A stretch of DNA of 64,000 bases from Mesorhizobium ciceri biovar biserrulae WSM1271 (GTDB taxonomy: Bacteria; Pseudomonadota; Alphaproteobacteria; Rhizobiales; Rhizobiaceae). Shown here in pieces: positions 27,653 to 36,566 of this stretch. Numbering within the stretch: the stretch's first letter is position 1; each line of letters starts with the position of its first letter. The notes beneath the pieces are model-generated. The model had not been told where the DNA came from and searched no databases. It was given only the letters and a program-made list of their open reading frames with translations. The DNA lies in the NCBI RefSeq assembly GCF_000185905.1, contig NC_014923.1:1883501-1947500 (forward strand), given 5' to 3'. Made by a program: the position numbers and the translations under genes.

Positions 27653-28471
27653 ATGGAGAAAGCACGGCCCGCCAGCCTTGCATCGTCTGATACCGTAAGG
27701 GTGACGAACCCCGGCGGATCAAGCCCTTTCGTGCTGACCTGCGATCACGCCTCGAACTTCCTGCCCGCCGAATTCGGCACGCTCGGCCTTGCTGTCGAGG
27801 ACCTGTCGCGCCACATCGCCTGGGATCCCGGCGCGCTGCCGGTTGCCCGCCGCATGGCGCAGGCGCTCGACGCGACGCTGGTCGAAACCCGCATTTCGCG
27901 CCTTGTCATCGACTGCAACCGGCCGCTTGACGCGCCCGACCTGGTGCCGCCGGTCAGTGAGACAACGGCCATACCGGGCAATGCCGGCCTGTCGGAAAGT
28001 GAGCGTGCCGCGCGTGTCGCGCTTTCGTGGCGCCCTTTCCACGATACGATTGCGGATATCATCAGCCACAGGCTGTCACACGGTCAGGAAACGCGGCTGG
28101 TTTCGGTCCATTCCTTCACGCCGGTATACAAGGGCCGCAACCGGCCCTGGCATATCGGCATCATCCATGACGAGGATCGCCGGCTGGCGGCGCCGCTGAT
28201 ATCGGCGCTGAAGCGGCTTTCCGGTGTCACCGTCGGGGTCAACGAGCCGTATTCACCTGATGACCGCGTCTATTTCACGCTGGAACGGCATGCGCGCTCG
28301 CGCGGACTGCCCTGCACGATGATCGAAATCCGCAATGACGAAATCGCCGGCGAGACCGGGCAGCGGAAATGGGCGGATCTGCTCACGGGCATTTTTTCGG
28401 ATCTGGAGCCAGAGGAGGCCGGACACACCAGATCGCATTCAGTCGGAAAGTCAGTTCAATCGGCTAGCTAG
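27653..28471 (+). CDS. N-formylglutamate amidohydrolase family hydrolase (COG3931-like)
   Basis: This 272-residue protein shows FVLTCDHASNFLPAEFG near the N-terminus (Asp-His), HIAWDPGA, LVIDCNRPLDAPD, and VSVHSFTPVYKGRNRPWHIG with a metal-binding His, matching the FGase family. Members hydrolyse N-acyl or amide bonds of glutamate derivatives. The true substrate is uncertain; beside a glutamine synthetase-like ligase, a gamma-glutamyl amide is an attractive inferred substrate. It opens a co-directional series: hydrolase, APC permease, ligase, aldehyde and alcohol dehydrogenases. Confidence 0.85.
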   Translation: MEKARPASLASSDTVRVTNPGGSSPFVLTCDHASNFLPAEFGTLGLAVEDLSRHIAWDPGALPVARRMAQALDATLVETRISRLVIDCNRPLDAPDLVPPVSETTAIPGNAGLSESERAARVALSWRPFHDTIADIISHRLSHGQETRLVSVHSFTPVYKGRNRPWHIGIIHDEDRRLAAPLISALKRLSGVTVGVNEPYSPDDRVYFTLERHARSRGLPCTMIEIRNDEIAGETGQRKWADLLTGIFSDLEPEEAGHTRSHSVGKSVQSAS

Positions 28472-28515
28472 GGCGGGATCTCATCCCGACCCGAAAACCA
28501 ACAGGGGACACTAAA

Positions 28516-30072
28516 ATGGCAGCACCGGGTTATACTGAAGTTGACAAGGCGGAGGACGTAAAGCACCTCCACAGCATGGGCTATGCCCAGGAATTGGAGC
28601 GGCGCCTCAGTCGCTTTTCGAACTTCGCCGTTTCCTTCTCCATCATCTGCATCCTGTCGGGCGGCATCAATTCGCTGGCCCAGGCCACCTCCGGCGCCGG
28701 CGGCATCGGCATCGGCATCGGCTGGCTGGTCGGCTGCTTCGTTTCGCTGACCTTTGCCGTCGCCATGTCGCAGATCAGCTCGGCCTATCCGACGGCCGGC
28801 GGCCTCTATCACTGGGGTTCGATCCTCGGCAACCGCGGCACCGGCTGGGTCACCGCATGGCTCAATCTGCTCGGCCTGATCACCGTGCTCGGCGCCATCA
28901 ATGTCGGCACCTGGACGTTTTTCATCGGCGCTTTCGGCCCGACGCTCGGAATCGAAGGCACGCTGACAAACCAGATGATCTTTCTGATCATCATCACCGG
29001 CGCGCAGGCGCTGATCAACCATCTCGGCATCAAGCTGACGGCGAAGCTGACCGATTTCTCGGGCTATCTCATCTTCTTCGGCTCGATCCTGATCGCCATC
29101 GTCTGCCTGGCTTCCGCTGAGACCTGGGATTTCAGCCGTCTCTTCACCTTCAAGAACTATTCCGGGGACGCAGGCGCCGGCGTGTGGCCATCCGTCTCGA
29201 ATGCCTGGGTGTTCGCGCTCGGCCTGTTGCTGCCGATCTACACGATCACCGGTTATGACGCTTCCGCGCACACCTCGGAGGAAACCATCAAGGCGGCTTC
29301 TTCCGTGCCGCGCGCCATGGTCATGTCGGTGATCTGGTCGGCCGTTTTCGGCTATCTGTTCCTGGCCGCCTTCGTGCTGATGATCCCGAACATGGACGAT
29401 GCCGCCAAGCAGGGCTGGAACGTGTTCTTCTGGGCCTTCGACCAGCGCGTAAGCCCCGGCATCAAGGAGTTCGTCTACCTCGTCGTGTTCGTCGCACAGC
29501 TGCTGTGCGGCCTTGCCACGGTGACGTCTGCCTCGCGCATGATCTTCGCCTTCTCGCGTGACGGCGGCCTGCCGGGTTCGGCGGCACTCGCCAAGGTCAG
29601 CCCGACCTACCGCACGCCGGTGGCGGCGATCTGGACGGCTTCGATCCTGTCGGTGCTGTTCGTCTGGGGTTCGACGCTGGTTTCGGTCGCAGGCACTTCG
29701 GCCTACACCATCGTGGTTTCCTGCACCGTCATCTTCCTGTTCCTCTCCTTCACCGTGCCGATCGTGCTCGGCATGCTCGCCTGGGGCACGCCGAAGTGGG
29801 ACAAGATGGGTCCCTGGAACATGGGGCGCGGCGTGTTCATGCTGTTCGCCTTCCTGTCGATCGTCTCAATGATCCTGATCTTCATCATCGGCATCCAGCC
29901 GCCGAACGATTGGGCGCTCTACATCACCGTCGGCTTCTTCATCCTGACGGCAGTCGTCTGGTTCGGCTTCGAGAAGCGCCGCTTCCAGGGGCCGCCGCTC
30001 GGCGACATCATTGCGGCGCGTCAGGCGGCCATCAAGGCGGCCGAACAGGCAGTCGGCGAAACCGGCCACTGA
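28516..30072 (+). CDS. APC family amino acid/amine permease
   Basis: This 518-residue transporter has about 12 membrane helices. Signature elements are FAVSFSIICILSGGINSLA in helix 1, SSAYPTAGGLYHWG, LPIYTITGYDASAHTSEET (helix 6 and its loop, typical of the GABA/choline ACT subfamily), and CGLATVTSASRMIFAFSRD. It should import an amino acid or amine by proton or cation symport. AGGGG lies upstream of the ATG. It is followed by a strong hairpin and the glutamine synthetase-like gene, suggesting it supplies that enzyme's amine substrate. Confidence 0.92.
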   Translation: MAAPGYTEVDKAEDVKHLHSMGYAQELERRLSRFSNFAVSFSIICILSGGINSLAQATSGAGGIGIGIGWLVGCFVSLTFAVAMSQISSAYPTAGGLYHWGSILGNRGTGWVTAWLNLLGLITVLGAINVGTWTFFIGAFGPTLGIEGTLTNQMIFLIIITGAQALINHLGIKLTAKLTDFSGYLIFFGSILIAIVCLASAETWDFSRLFTFKNYSGDAGAGVWPSVSNAWVFALGLLLPIYTITGYDASAHTSEETIKAASSVPRAMVMSVIWSAVFGYLFLAAFVLMIPNMDDAAKQGWNVFFWAFDQRVSPGIKEFVYLVVFVAQLLCGLATVTSASRMIFAFSRDGGLPGSAALAKVSPTYRTPVAAIWTASILSVLFVWGSTLVSVAGTSAYTIVVSCTVIFLFLSFTVPIVLGMLAWGTPKWDKMGPWNMGRGVFMLFAFLSIVSMILIFIIGIQPPNDWALYITVGFFILTAVVWFGFEKRRFQGPPLGDIIAARQAAIKAAEQAVGETGH

Positions 30073-30087
30073 CCTCGACCATCATGG

Positions 30088-30114
30088 CCATGGCCGGCAT
30101 CGTGCCGGCCATGG
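30088..30114. terminator. Intercistronic hairpin between permease and ligase genes
   Basis: A perfect 12-bp stem (CCATGGCCGGCA pairs with TGCCGGCCATGG) with a 3-nt TCG loop starts 15 nt after the permease stop. Only TTTCG follows, so it is a weak terminator or an attenuator/mRNA stabiliser that could set the permease-to-ligase ratio. Confidence 0.55.
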
Positions 30115-30159
30115 TTTCGTTCAACTCATTCAAAGCCCAAGCGCTGGAGTGCCAAAGGA

Positions 30160-31530
30160 ATGGCCGGAAATTTCTCGTTCGATCAGTTGAAGAAAGCGGT
30201 CTCCAGCGGTGAGATCGACACCGTGCTGGCCTGCATCGTCGACATGCAGGGACGGCTGGCGGGAAAACGCTTCCTGGCGCAGTACTTCGTCGATTCCGCG
30301 CATGACGAAACGCATGGATGCAATTATCTGCTGGCCGCAGACATCGATATGGAGCCGGTGCCGGGCTACAAGGCGGCGAGCTGGTCGAAGGGCTATGGCG
30401 ATTTCGTCATGAAGCCGGATCTCGCCACGCTGCGGCGCATTCCCTGGCTGGAAAAGACCGCGCTCGTGATCTGCGACGTGCTCGATCACCACACGCATGA
30501 CGACCTGCCGCATTCGCCGCGCGCCATCTTGAAGAAGCAGGTCAAGCGGCTGAGCGAGCGCGGCTATATCGGCTATTTCGCATCCGAGCTCGAATTCTAT
30601 CTGTTCAACGAGACCTACGATTCGGCCCGCAAGAAGCACTGGCAAGGTCTCGACACCGCATCGCCCTATATCGGCGACTACCAGATCGGCATCACCACCA
30701 AGGAAGAAGGCGTCATGCGCCGGCTTCGCAACGAAATGGAAGCGGCCGGCATTCCGATCGAGAATTCCAAGGGCGAGTGGGGTCCTGGCCAGGAAGAGAT
30801 CAATGTGCGCTATGCCGAGGCGCTCGACATGGCCGACCGCCACGTCATCCTGAAGAACGGCGCCAAGGAAATCGCCGAGTCCGAGGGCAAGGCGATTTCG
30901 TTCATGTCCAAGTATAATTACGGGCTCGCCGGCAATTCCAGCCACATCCACAATTCGCTGTGGAGCGCCGACGGCAAGACACCGCTGTTCTTCGACAAAA
31001 AGGCCGACTGGACGCTGTCGACACTCGGCCAGCAATGGGCCGCCGGCCAGCTCAAATACGCCAAGGAATTCACCTGGTTCCTGGCGCCCTATATCAACTC
31101 CTACAAGCGCTTCCAGGCCGGCACCTTCGCGCCGACCAAGATCATGTGGAGCGAGGACAACCGCACCGCAGGCTTCCGCCTGTGCGGCGAGGGCACTAAG
31201 GGCATCCGCATGGAATGCCGCATCGGTGGCGCCGACCTCAACCCGTATCTTGCTTTCGCAGCCCTGATCGCCGCCGGCCTTGCCGGCATCGACGAAAAGC
31301 TGGAATTGCAGAAGCCGTTCGTCGGCGATGCCTATCAAGCATCTCGCCTGCCGGAGATTCCGAAGACGCTGCGCGATGCCACCGACACGCTGGCGAAGTC
31401 GAAGATGCTCAAGCAGGCGCTCGGCGAGGATGTGCTCGAACACTATGTCCACACCGCAAAGTGGGAGCAGTTCGAATACGACCGCCGGATTACGGATTGG
31501 GAACTGCACAGAGGGTTCGAGCGGTATTAG
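30160..31530 (+). CDS. Glutamine synthetase-like gamma-glutamyl-amine ligase
   Basis: This 456-residue protein belongs to the glutamine synthetase superfamily. It has metal-binding ASELEFYLF, EWGPGQEEINV, the nucleotide/metal loop GLAGNSSHIHNSLW, and the Arg-rich FRLCGEGTKGIRMECRIGG region. The canonical adenylylation loop with its Tyr is not evident, and the sequence is nearer to the GlnA/PuuA-like ligases that join glutamate to an amine than to assimilatory GS. Such ligases start catabolism of polyamines or amino alcohols as gamma-glutamyl conjugates. The adjacent amine permease, dehydrogenases and amidohydrolase-like gene agree with this. Exact amine is unknown. Confidence 0.88.
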   Translation: MAGNFSFDQLKKAVSSGEIDTVLACIVDMQGRLAGKRFLAQYFVDSAHDETHGCNYLLAADIDMEPVPGYKAASWSKGYGDFVMKPDLATLRRIPWLEKTALVICDVLDHHTHDDLPHSPRAILKKQVKRLSERGYIGYFASELEFYLFNETYDSARKKHWQGLDTASPYIGDYQIGITTKEEGVMRRLRNEMEAAGIPIENSKGEWGPGQEEINVRYAEALDMADRHVILKNGAKEIAESEGKAISFMSKYNYGLAGNSSHIHNSLWSADGKTPLFFDKKADWTLSTLGQQWAAGQLKYAKEFTWFLAPYINSYKRFQAGTFAPTKIMWSEDNRTAGFRLCGEGTKGIRMECRIGGADLNPYLAFAALIAAGLAGIDEKLELQKPFVGDAYQASRLPEIPKTLRDATDTLAKSKMLKQALGEDVLEHYVHTAKWEQFEYDRRITDWELHRGFERY

Positions 31531-31546
31531 GTATCGACGGTTCGTC

Positions 31547-31616
31547 GGCGCCCCCCCTTCACTCTTAGCCTTTCCCCGTGGGGGAGGCTGCCGGCAGGCA
31601 GACGAGGGGCAGCGCC
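31547..31616. repeat. REP-like palindromic intergenic element
   Basis: The element between the ligase and aldehyde dehydrogenase genes has nested inverted arms: outer GGCGCCCC with GGGGCAGCGCC, inner CCTTTCCCC with GGGGGAGG, and GCTGCCGGCAGGC as a third small palindrome. This GC-rich pattern with a GGGGGAGGCTGCCGGCAGG core is common in Mesorhizobium intergenic spaces, from memory. It probably folds in RNA and does not fully stop transcription into the next gene. Confidence 0.6.
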
Positions 31617-31656
31617 AGGCCATACGATTTTGTTGTAGAATACGAGGACTTACAAA

Positions 31657-33045
31657 ATGACCGAGACGGTCAAACTCATTACCCCCGTCGATGACTCGAT
31701 CTATGCCGAGCGGCCGATTGCTACAGACCAGGCGATCAACGCCGCAGTGGAACGCGCCAAGGCGGCGCAAGAGAAGTGGGCTGAGACACCTATCGTCGAG
31801 CGCGGCAAGTACATGTTGGCTATGCTGGAAGCGCTGGTCGCGATGACCGACGAGATCGTGCCGGAGATCGCCTGGCAGATGGGGCGCCCCGTGCGCTATG
31901 GCGGCGAATTCGGCGGCGTCAAGGAACGCACCAACTACATGGTCGAGATCGCCGAGCAGGCGCTCAAATCGGTGCCGGCCTCCAACCCGAAGGACGGTTT
32001 CCGCCGCTATGTGAAGAAAGACCCGCTCGGCGTCGTCATGGTGATCGCGCCGTGGAATTATCCCTATCTGACCGCCGTCAACACCATCGTGCCGGCGCTG
32101 ATGGCCGGCAACACCGTGATCCTGAAGCATGCGGCGCAGACGCTGCTGGTCGGCGAGCGCTTTCAGCAGGCTTTCGACAAGATCGGCCTGCCCAAGGGCG
32201 TGTTCCAGAATGTCGTGCTGAACCACGCCCAGACCGAAAGGCTGCTCGGCTCGGGCAAGATCGACCACGTCAATTTCACCGGTTCGGTCGGCGGCGGCCG
32301 CGCCATCGAAAAGGCGGCGGCGGGCACCTTCATGACGCTCGGCCTCGAGCTTGGCGGCAAGGATCCGGCCTATGTGCTGCCCGACGCCAAGATGGACCAT
32401 GCGGTCGCCAATCTGGTCGACGGCGCCTTCTACAATTCCGGCCAGTGCTGCTGCGGCATCGAACGCGTTTATGTGCACGAGAAGGTCTATGACGAATTCG
32501 TCGAAGGCTTCATCGCCGAGACCAAGAACTATGTCGTCGGCAATCCGCTCGACCAGGCGACGACGATGGGACCGATGGCGCAGGCGCGCTTTGCTGACCT
32601 GATCCGTGAACAGAAGGCGGAAGCGCTGCGCAAGGGTGCCAAGGCGCACATCAACATGAAGGTGGCTAACGACAAGGCTGGTTCGCCTTATCTGGCACCT
32701 GAGGTGCTGACAGAAGTCGATCATCAGATGAGCGTCATGCGCGAGGAAAGCTTTGGCCCGATCGTCGGCATCATGAAGGTGCGCAACGACGAAGAGGCGA
32801 TCGCGCTGATGAACGACAGTCCCTACGGGCTGACCGCTTCGATCTGGACGCGCGATACCGAGCATGCCGTGACGATCGGCAACCGCGTCGAGACCGGCAC
32901 GGTGTTCATGAACCGCTGCGACTACCTCGACCCCGCCTTGGTCTGGACCGGCGTCAAGGACACCGGCAAGGGTGCGGGCTTGTCGGCTATCGGCTACGAC
33001 AATCTGACCCGGCCGAAATCATTCCATCTGCGCGAAGCCATCTGA
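31657..33045 (+). CDS. Aldehyde dehydrogenase
   Basis: This 462-residue NAD(P)-dependent enzyme has the usual ALDH motifs: VIAPWNYPYLTAVNTIVPAL, FTGSVGGGRAIEKAA, LELGGKDPAYVLPDA (catalytic Glu) and NSGQCCCGIERVYVHE (catalytic Cys). GAGGA lies 8 nt before the ATG. It lies between the gamma-glutamyl ligase and iron alcohol dehydrogenase genes. In that setting it would oxidise the aldehyde formed from a gamma-glutamylated amino alcohol, by analogy with PuuC in the Puu pathway. Confidence 0.92.
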   Translation: MTETVKLITPVDDSIYAERPIATDQAINAAVERAKAAQEKWAETPIVERGKYMLAMLEALVAMTDEIVPEIAWQMGRPVRYGGEFGGVKERTNYMVEIAEQALKSVPASNPKDGFRRYVKKDPLGVVMVIAPWNYPYLTAVNTIVPALMAGNTVILKHAAQTLLVGERFQQAFDKIGLPKGVFQNVVLNHAQTERLLGSGKIDHVNFTGSVGGGRAIEKAAAGTFMTLGLELGGKDPAYVLPDAKMDHAVANLVDGAFYNSGQCCCGIERVYVHEKVYDEFVEGFIAETKNYVVGNPLDQATTMGPMAQARFADLIREQKAEALRKGAKAHINMKVANDKAGSPYLAPEVLTEVDHQMSVMREESFGPIVGIMKVRNDEEAIALMNDSPYGLTASIWTRDTEHAVTIGNRVETGTVFMNRCDYLDPALVWTGVKDTGKGAGLSAIGYDNLTRPKSFHLREAI

Positions 33046-33062
33046 TTTATTGAAAGACAAAA

Positions 33063-34235
33063 ATGTCCAAGCTGATCTCCAAATGGAACTACCCCACCAC
33101 CGTCCGCTTCGGCGCCGGCCGCATCAAGGAATTGCCTGAGGTGCTGGCGGCCACCGGCATCAAGCGGCCGTTGTTCGTCACCGACCCTGGACTGGCGAAA
33201 CTGCCGGTCGTCGCCTCGACGCTGAAGATACTCGACGACGCCAAGGTTCCCTACGGCGTCTTCTCCGAGGTCAGGCCTAACCCGGTCGAGTCCAATCTGA
33301 CCGCCGGCATCGCCGTGTTCAAGAAGGGCAAGCATGACGGCGTCATCGCCTTCGGCGGCGGTTCGGCGCTCGATCTCGGCAAGCTGATCGCCTTCCAGGC
33401 CGGGCAGGTCAGGCCGGTATGGGATTTCGAGGATGTCGACGACTGGTGGACGCGCGCCAATTCGGACGCCATCGCGCCGATCATCGCCGTGCCGACCACC
33501 GCCGGGACCGGATCGGAAGTTGGCCGCGCCGGCGTTATCACCAATGAGGCGACGCACACCAAGAAGGTCATCTTCCATCCGAAACTTTTGCCAGCAATCG
33601 TTATTGCCGATCCGGAGCTGTCGGTCGGCATGCCCGGCTTCATCACCGCCGGCACCGGCATGGATGCGCTCGCCCACTGTCTCGAGGCCTATTGCGCGCC
33701 GGGCTATCATCCGATGGCCGACGGCATCGCCGTCGAAGGTGTGAGGCTGGTCTTCGAGAACCTGCCGAAGGCCTATGCCAACGGCAGGGATCTCGTCGCG
33801 CGCGCCCACATGATGAGCGCCGCCGCCATGGGCGCCACTGCCTTCCAGAAGGGGCTCGGCGCCATCCATTCGCTGTCGCATCCGGTCGGTGCGCTCTATG
33901 ACACCCATCACGGCATGACCAATGCGGTGTTCATGCCCTATGTGCTCGCCTTCAACCGTGACTCCATCGAGGAGCGTATCGGCCGGCTCGCCGCCTATTG
34001 CGGCATCAAGGGCGGCTTCGACGGGTTCGCCAAGGCGATTATCAAGCTGCGCAAGGAATTGAAGGTGCCGCATGCGCTGCCGGGCCTTATCAAGGGGCTC
34101 GACATGGACAAGAAACGCAAGGCGCTGATCGCCGACATGGCGGTGGTCGATCCGACCGCCGGCGGTAACCCGGTCAAGCTGACCAAGAAGGCGGCGCTGA
34201 CCTTGCTCGAAAACGCCATTGCCGGCACGGTCTGA
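33063..34235 (+). CDS. Iron-containing alcohol dehydrogenase
   Basis: This 390-residue protein is a group III alcohol dehydrogenase. It has VIAFGGGSALDLGKLIA (nucleotide binding), PTTAGTGSEVGRAGVI, TGMDALAHCLEAY (first metal ligands Asp and His) and the second site AIHSLSHPVGALYDTHHG. It interconverts an alcohol and aldehyde with NAD(H). It lies 17 nt after the aldehyde dehydrogenase gene, so they share a transcript, and the pair would carry an alcohol to an acid. Confidence 0.93.
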   Translation: MSKLISKWNYPTTVRFGAGRIKELPEVLAATGIKRPLFVTDPGLAKLPVVASTLKILDDAKVPYGVFSEVRPNPVESNLTAGIAVFKKGKHDGVIAFGGGSALDLGKLIAFQAGQVRPVWDFEDVDDWWTRANSDAIAPIIAVPTTAGTGSEVGRAGVITNEATHTKKVIFHPKLLPAIVIADPELSVGMPGFITAGTGMDALAHCLEAYCAPGYHPMADGIAVEGVRLVFENLPKAYANGRDLVARAHMMSAAAMGATAFQKGLGAIHSLSHPVGALYDTHHGMTNAVFMPYVLAFNRDSIEERIGRLAAYCGIKGGFDGFAKAIIKLRKELKVPHALPGLIKGLDMDKKRKALIADMAVVDPTAGGNPVKLTKKAALTLLENAIAGTV

Positions 34236-34391
34236 GGCGTTTTCCGCGCCGCAAAGTGATCTGAAAAGGGGCTATGAAAACAAGGGGGAGGATGACGGGC
34301 AAGGCACAAACTAGTTAGCCGGAAAAAGAATCGCGGAGCGATTGCTACATCAGGTTAAAAAGAGTTTACTTTTTCGCACTGCGAGCAGCCG

Positions 34392-34420
34392 CTTTCACAA
34401 AGCTTTCATCTGGCTGTCAC
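34392..34420 (+). promoter_or_regulatory. PHO-box-like triple repeat (PhoB site)
   Basis: Three 7-mers lie at exact 11-bp spacing: CTTTCAC (34392), CTTTCAT (34403) and CTGTCAC (34414), separated by AAAG and CTGG. The PhoB site is built of CTGTCAT-type 7-mers with 4-bp spacers, so both sequence and spacing fit. It is 57 bp upstream of the ABC binding-protein ATG. Phosphate-starvation control of the 34.5-38.4 kb transporter is therefore likely. Confidence 0.65.
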
Positions 34421-34477
34421 ATGAAAACGATACCGCATCGCAGGCGTCCAACGGCGTCAGTTCAACGGAGAGAACAC

Positions 34478-35584
34478 ATGTTCAAGTTCACGGGGAAAGT
34501 GCTTTCCCTTTCGGCCGCGGCGCTTTTCGCGTCGACGGTGATTTCGTCCGCGGATTCGCTGGACGATCTCGTCAAGGCCGCCAAAGCGGAAGGCCAGCTC
34601 ACCACCATCGCGCTGCCGCATGACTGGTGCGGCTATGGCGATGTCATCGCAGGTTTCAAGGCGAAGTATCCGGAAATCACCGTCAACGAACTCAACCCCG
34701 ACGCCGGCTCCGGCGACGAGGTCGAGGCGATCAAGGCCAACAAGGACAACAAGGGCCCGCAGGCGCCCGACGTCATCGACGTCGGCCTGTCCTTCGGCCC
34801 GACCGCCAAGGCCGATGGCCTGATCCAGCCTTACAAGGTGTCGACCTGGGACTCGATCCCCGACAGCGCCAAGGATGCCGACGGCTTCTGGTACGGCGAC
34901 TATTACGGCGTTCTGTCGTTCATGGTGAACAAGGACCTGATCAAGGAATCGCCCACCGACTGGGCCGACCTCTTGAAGCCGGAATTCGCCAACGCGGTCG
35001 CTCTTGCCGGCGATCCGCGCGTTTCAAACCAGGCCATCCAGGCTGTCTACGCCGCCGGCCTTTCCGGTGGCGCCGCAGCCGGTGAAGCTGCCGGCACTGC
35101 TGGCCTAGACTTCTTCAAGAAGCTCAACGCGGCCGGCAATTTCGTTCCGGTCGTGGGCAAGCCGGCAACGCTTGCCCAGGGTCAGACCCCGATCCTGATC
35201 AACTGGGACTACAACGCGCTCGCCGGCCGCGACACGCTGAAGGGCAACCCGCCCGTCGACGTCATCGTGCCGAAGACCGGCGTCGTCGCCGGCGTCTACG
35301 TGCAGGCGATCAGCGCCTACGCGCCGCATCCGAATGCAGCCAAGCTGTGGATGGAATACCTCTACTCCGACGAAGGCCAGATCGGCTGGCTGAAGGGCTA
35401 TTGCCACCCGATCCGCTTCAACGATCTCGCCAAGAACGGCAAGATCCCGGCGGACGTGCTGGCCAAGCTGCCGCCGGCGGAATCCTATGCCTCGGCCGCG
35501 TTCCCGTCGCTCGACGAGCAGGCTAAGGCCAAGGAAGCTATCAGCAAGAACTGGGACGCCACTGTCGGCGCCAACGTCAAGTAA
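34478..35584 (+). CDS. ABC transporter substrate-binding protein (polyamine/phosphonate-type)
   Basis: This 368-residue periplasmic protein has a signal peptide (to about residue 24: SLSAAALFASTVISSADS), then DDLVKAAKAEGQLTTIALP, which is the common start of iron/phosphonate/opine-type binding proteins (COG1840-like), and GFWYGDYYGVLSFMVNKD. It has two binding lobes. The start at 34478 has GGAG 7 nt upstream; an in-frame ATG at 34421 lies within the PHO-box region and is unlikely. Substrate candidates are 2-aminoethylphosphonate or another organophosphorus compound, given the PHO box, or polyamines from family resemblance. Confidence 0.88.
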   Translation: MFKFTGKVLSLSAAALFASTVISSADSLDDLVKAAKAEGQLTTIALPHDWCGYGDVIAGFKAKYPEITVNELNPDAGSGDEVEAIKANKDNKGPQAPDVIDVGLSFGPTAKADGLIQPYKVSTWDSIPDSAKDADGFWYGDYYGVLSFMVNKDLIKESPTDWADLLKPEFANAVALAGDPRVSNQAIQAVYAAGLSGGAAAGEAAGTAGLDFFKKLNAAGNFVPVVGKPATLAQGQTPILINWDYNALAGRDTLKGNPPVDVIVPKTGVVAGVYVQAISAYAPHPNAAKLWMEYLYSDEGQIGWLKGYCHPIRFNDLAKNGKIPADVLAKLPPAESYASAAFPSLDEQAKAKEAISKNWDATVGANVK

Positions 35585-35596
35585 GACTTGAAATCC

Positions 35597-35622
35597 ACCG
35601 GGCGGCCGCGAGGCCGCCCGGT
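35597..35622. other. Intercistronic hairpin after the binding-protein gene
   Basis: A perfect 11-bp stem (ACCGGGCGGCC with GGCCGCCCGGT, loop GCGA) starts 13 nt after the binding-protein stop. Such hairpins usually protect the 3' end of the binding-protein message and lower expression of the downstream permeases. No T-run follows immediately. Confidence 0.7.
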
Positions 35623-35648
35623 CCTTCCTCGAAGACGGTAGCCGGCGC

Positions 35649-36566
35649 ATGACCGATCTCTCGCTTTCAAATCAGGCATTCGCCACCAAGCCGGTGCCGC
35701 CGAAGGAGGCGACCGCCTTCCGCTTGCCGACGCAATGGATAGGCGTGGCGCCGTTCTTCATCTTTGCCCTAATGTTCTTGATCCTGCCCACGCTCTATCT
35801 CGTCGTGGGAGCCTTCCGGAACGGTGAAGGCGGGTTCACGCTCGACAATATTCTGCAGCTGGTCAGCGATCCGTCGATCAGCAATTCCTACTGGTCTTCG
35901 ATCAAGATCAGTTTCTGGTCGGCCATCATCGGGGCGTTTGCCGGGCTCGCCATCGCGATCGCGATCGTGCGCGGCGGACTGCCAAGCTGGACGCGCTCCG
36001 CGACCCTGACGTTTTCGGGCGTCGCCTCGAATTTTGCCGGCTTGCCGCTCGCCTTCGCGTTCCTGGCTACGCTCGGCCGTGTCGGTATCGTCACGACGCT
36101 TCTGCGTGACGTGCTCAACATCAACATTTACGCGATGGGCTTCAATTTTCTCACCACAACCGGCCTGATCGCGGTCTATCTGTTCTTTCAGATTCCCCTG
36201 ATGGTGGTCATCATCGTGCCAGCCATCGACGGCCTGAAGAAGGAGTGGGGCGAGGCTGCGGCCACGCTCGGTGCCACGCAGGCGCAGTACTGGCGCATGG
36301 TTGTCATCCCTGTGATATGGCCGAGTTTTCTCGGTACGGTCATCCTGTTGTTTGCGAACGCCTTCGGCGCCATCGCCACCGCTTATGCGTTTGCCGGTCC
36401 GACGCTTAATATCGTTCCGATCAAGCTCTACTCGCAGATGAATGGCGACGTGCTGCACAACCCGCAACTCGCTTATGCCATAGCCTTTGGCATGATCGTC
36501 ATCACCGGGCTTGCGAATGTCTTCTACATCTGGTTTCGGACTCGGTCCGAAAGGTGGCTCAAATGA
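35649..36566 (+). CDS. ABC transporter permease
   Basis: This 305-residue inner-membrane permease has six or so helices, beginning IGVAPFFIFALMFLILPTLYL, and the cytosolic EAA loop (WGEAAATLGATQAQYWRMVV) that contacts the ATPase. It resembles PotB/PhnU-type permeases of the polyamine/opine/phosphonate class. The N-terminal 25 residues are cytosolic and polar. Its TGA overlaps the ATG of the second permease, so the two should be made in equal amounts. Confidence 0.92.
   Translation: MTDLSLSNQAFATKPVPPKEATAFRLPTQWIGVAPFFIFALMFLILPTLYLVVGAFRNGEGGFTLDNILQLVSDPSISNSYWSSIKISFWSAIIGAFAGLAIAIAIVRGGLPSWTRSATLTFSGVASNFAGLPLAFAFLATLGRVGIVTTLLRDVLNINIYAMGFNFLTTTGLIAVYLFFQIPLMVVIIVPAIDGLKKEWGEAAATLGATQAQYWRMVVIPVIWPSFLGTVILLFANAFGAIATAYAFAGPTLNIVPIKLYSQMNGDVLHNPQLAYAIAFGMIVITGLANVFYIWFRTRSERWLK

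Noticed and set aside
30130..32865. 911-codon minus-strand frame across ligase and aldehyde dehydrogenase genes
   Set aside because: It is antisense to two recognised enzyme genes and crosses an intergenic repeat; composition is Arg/His/Asp-rich as expected of a GC-rich shadow.
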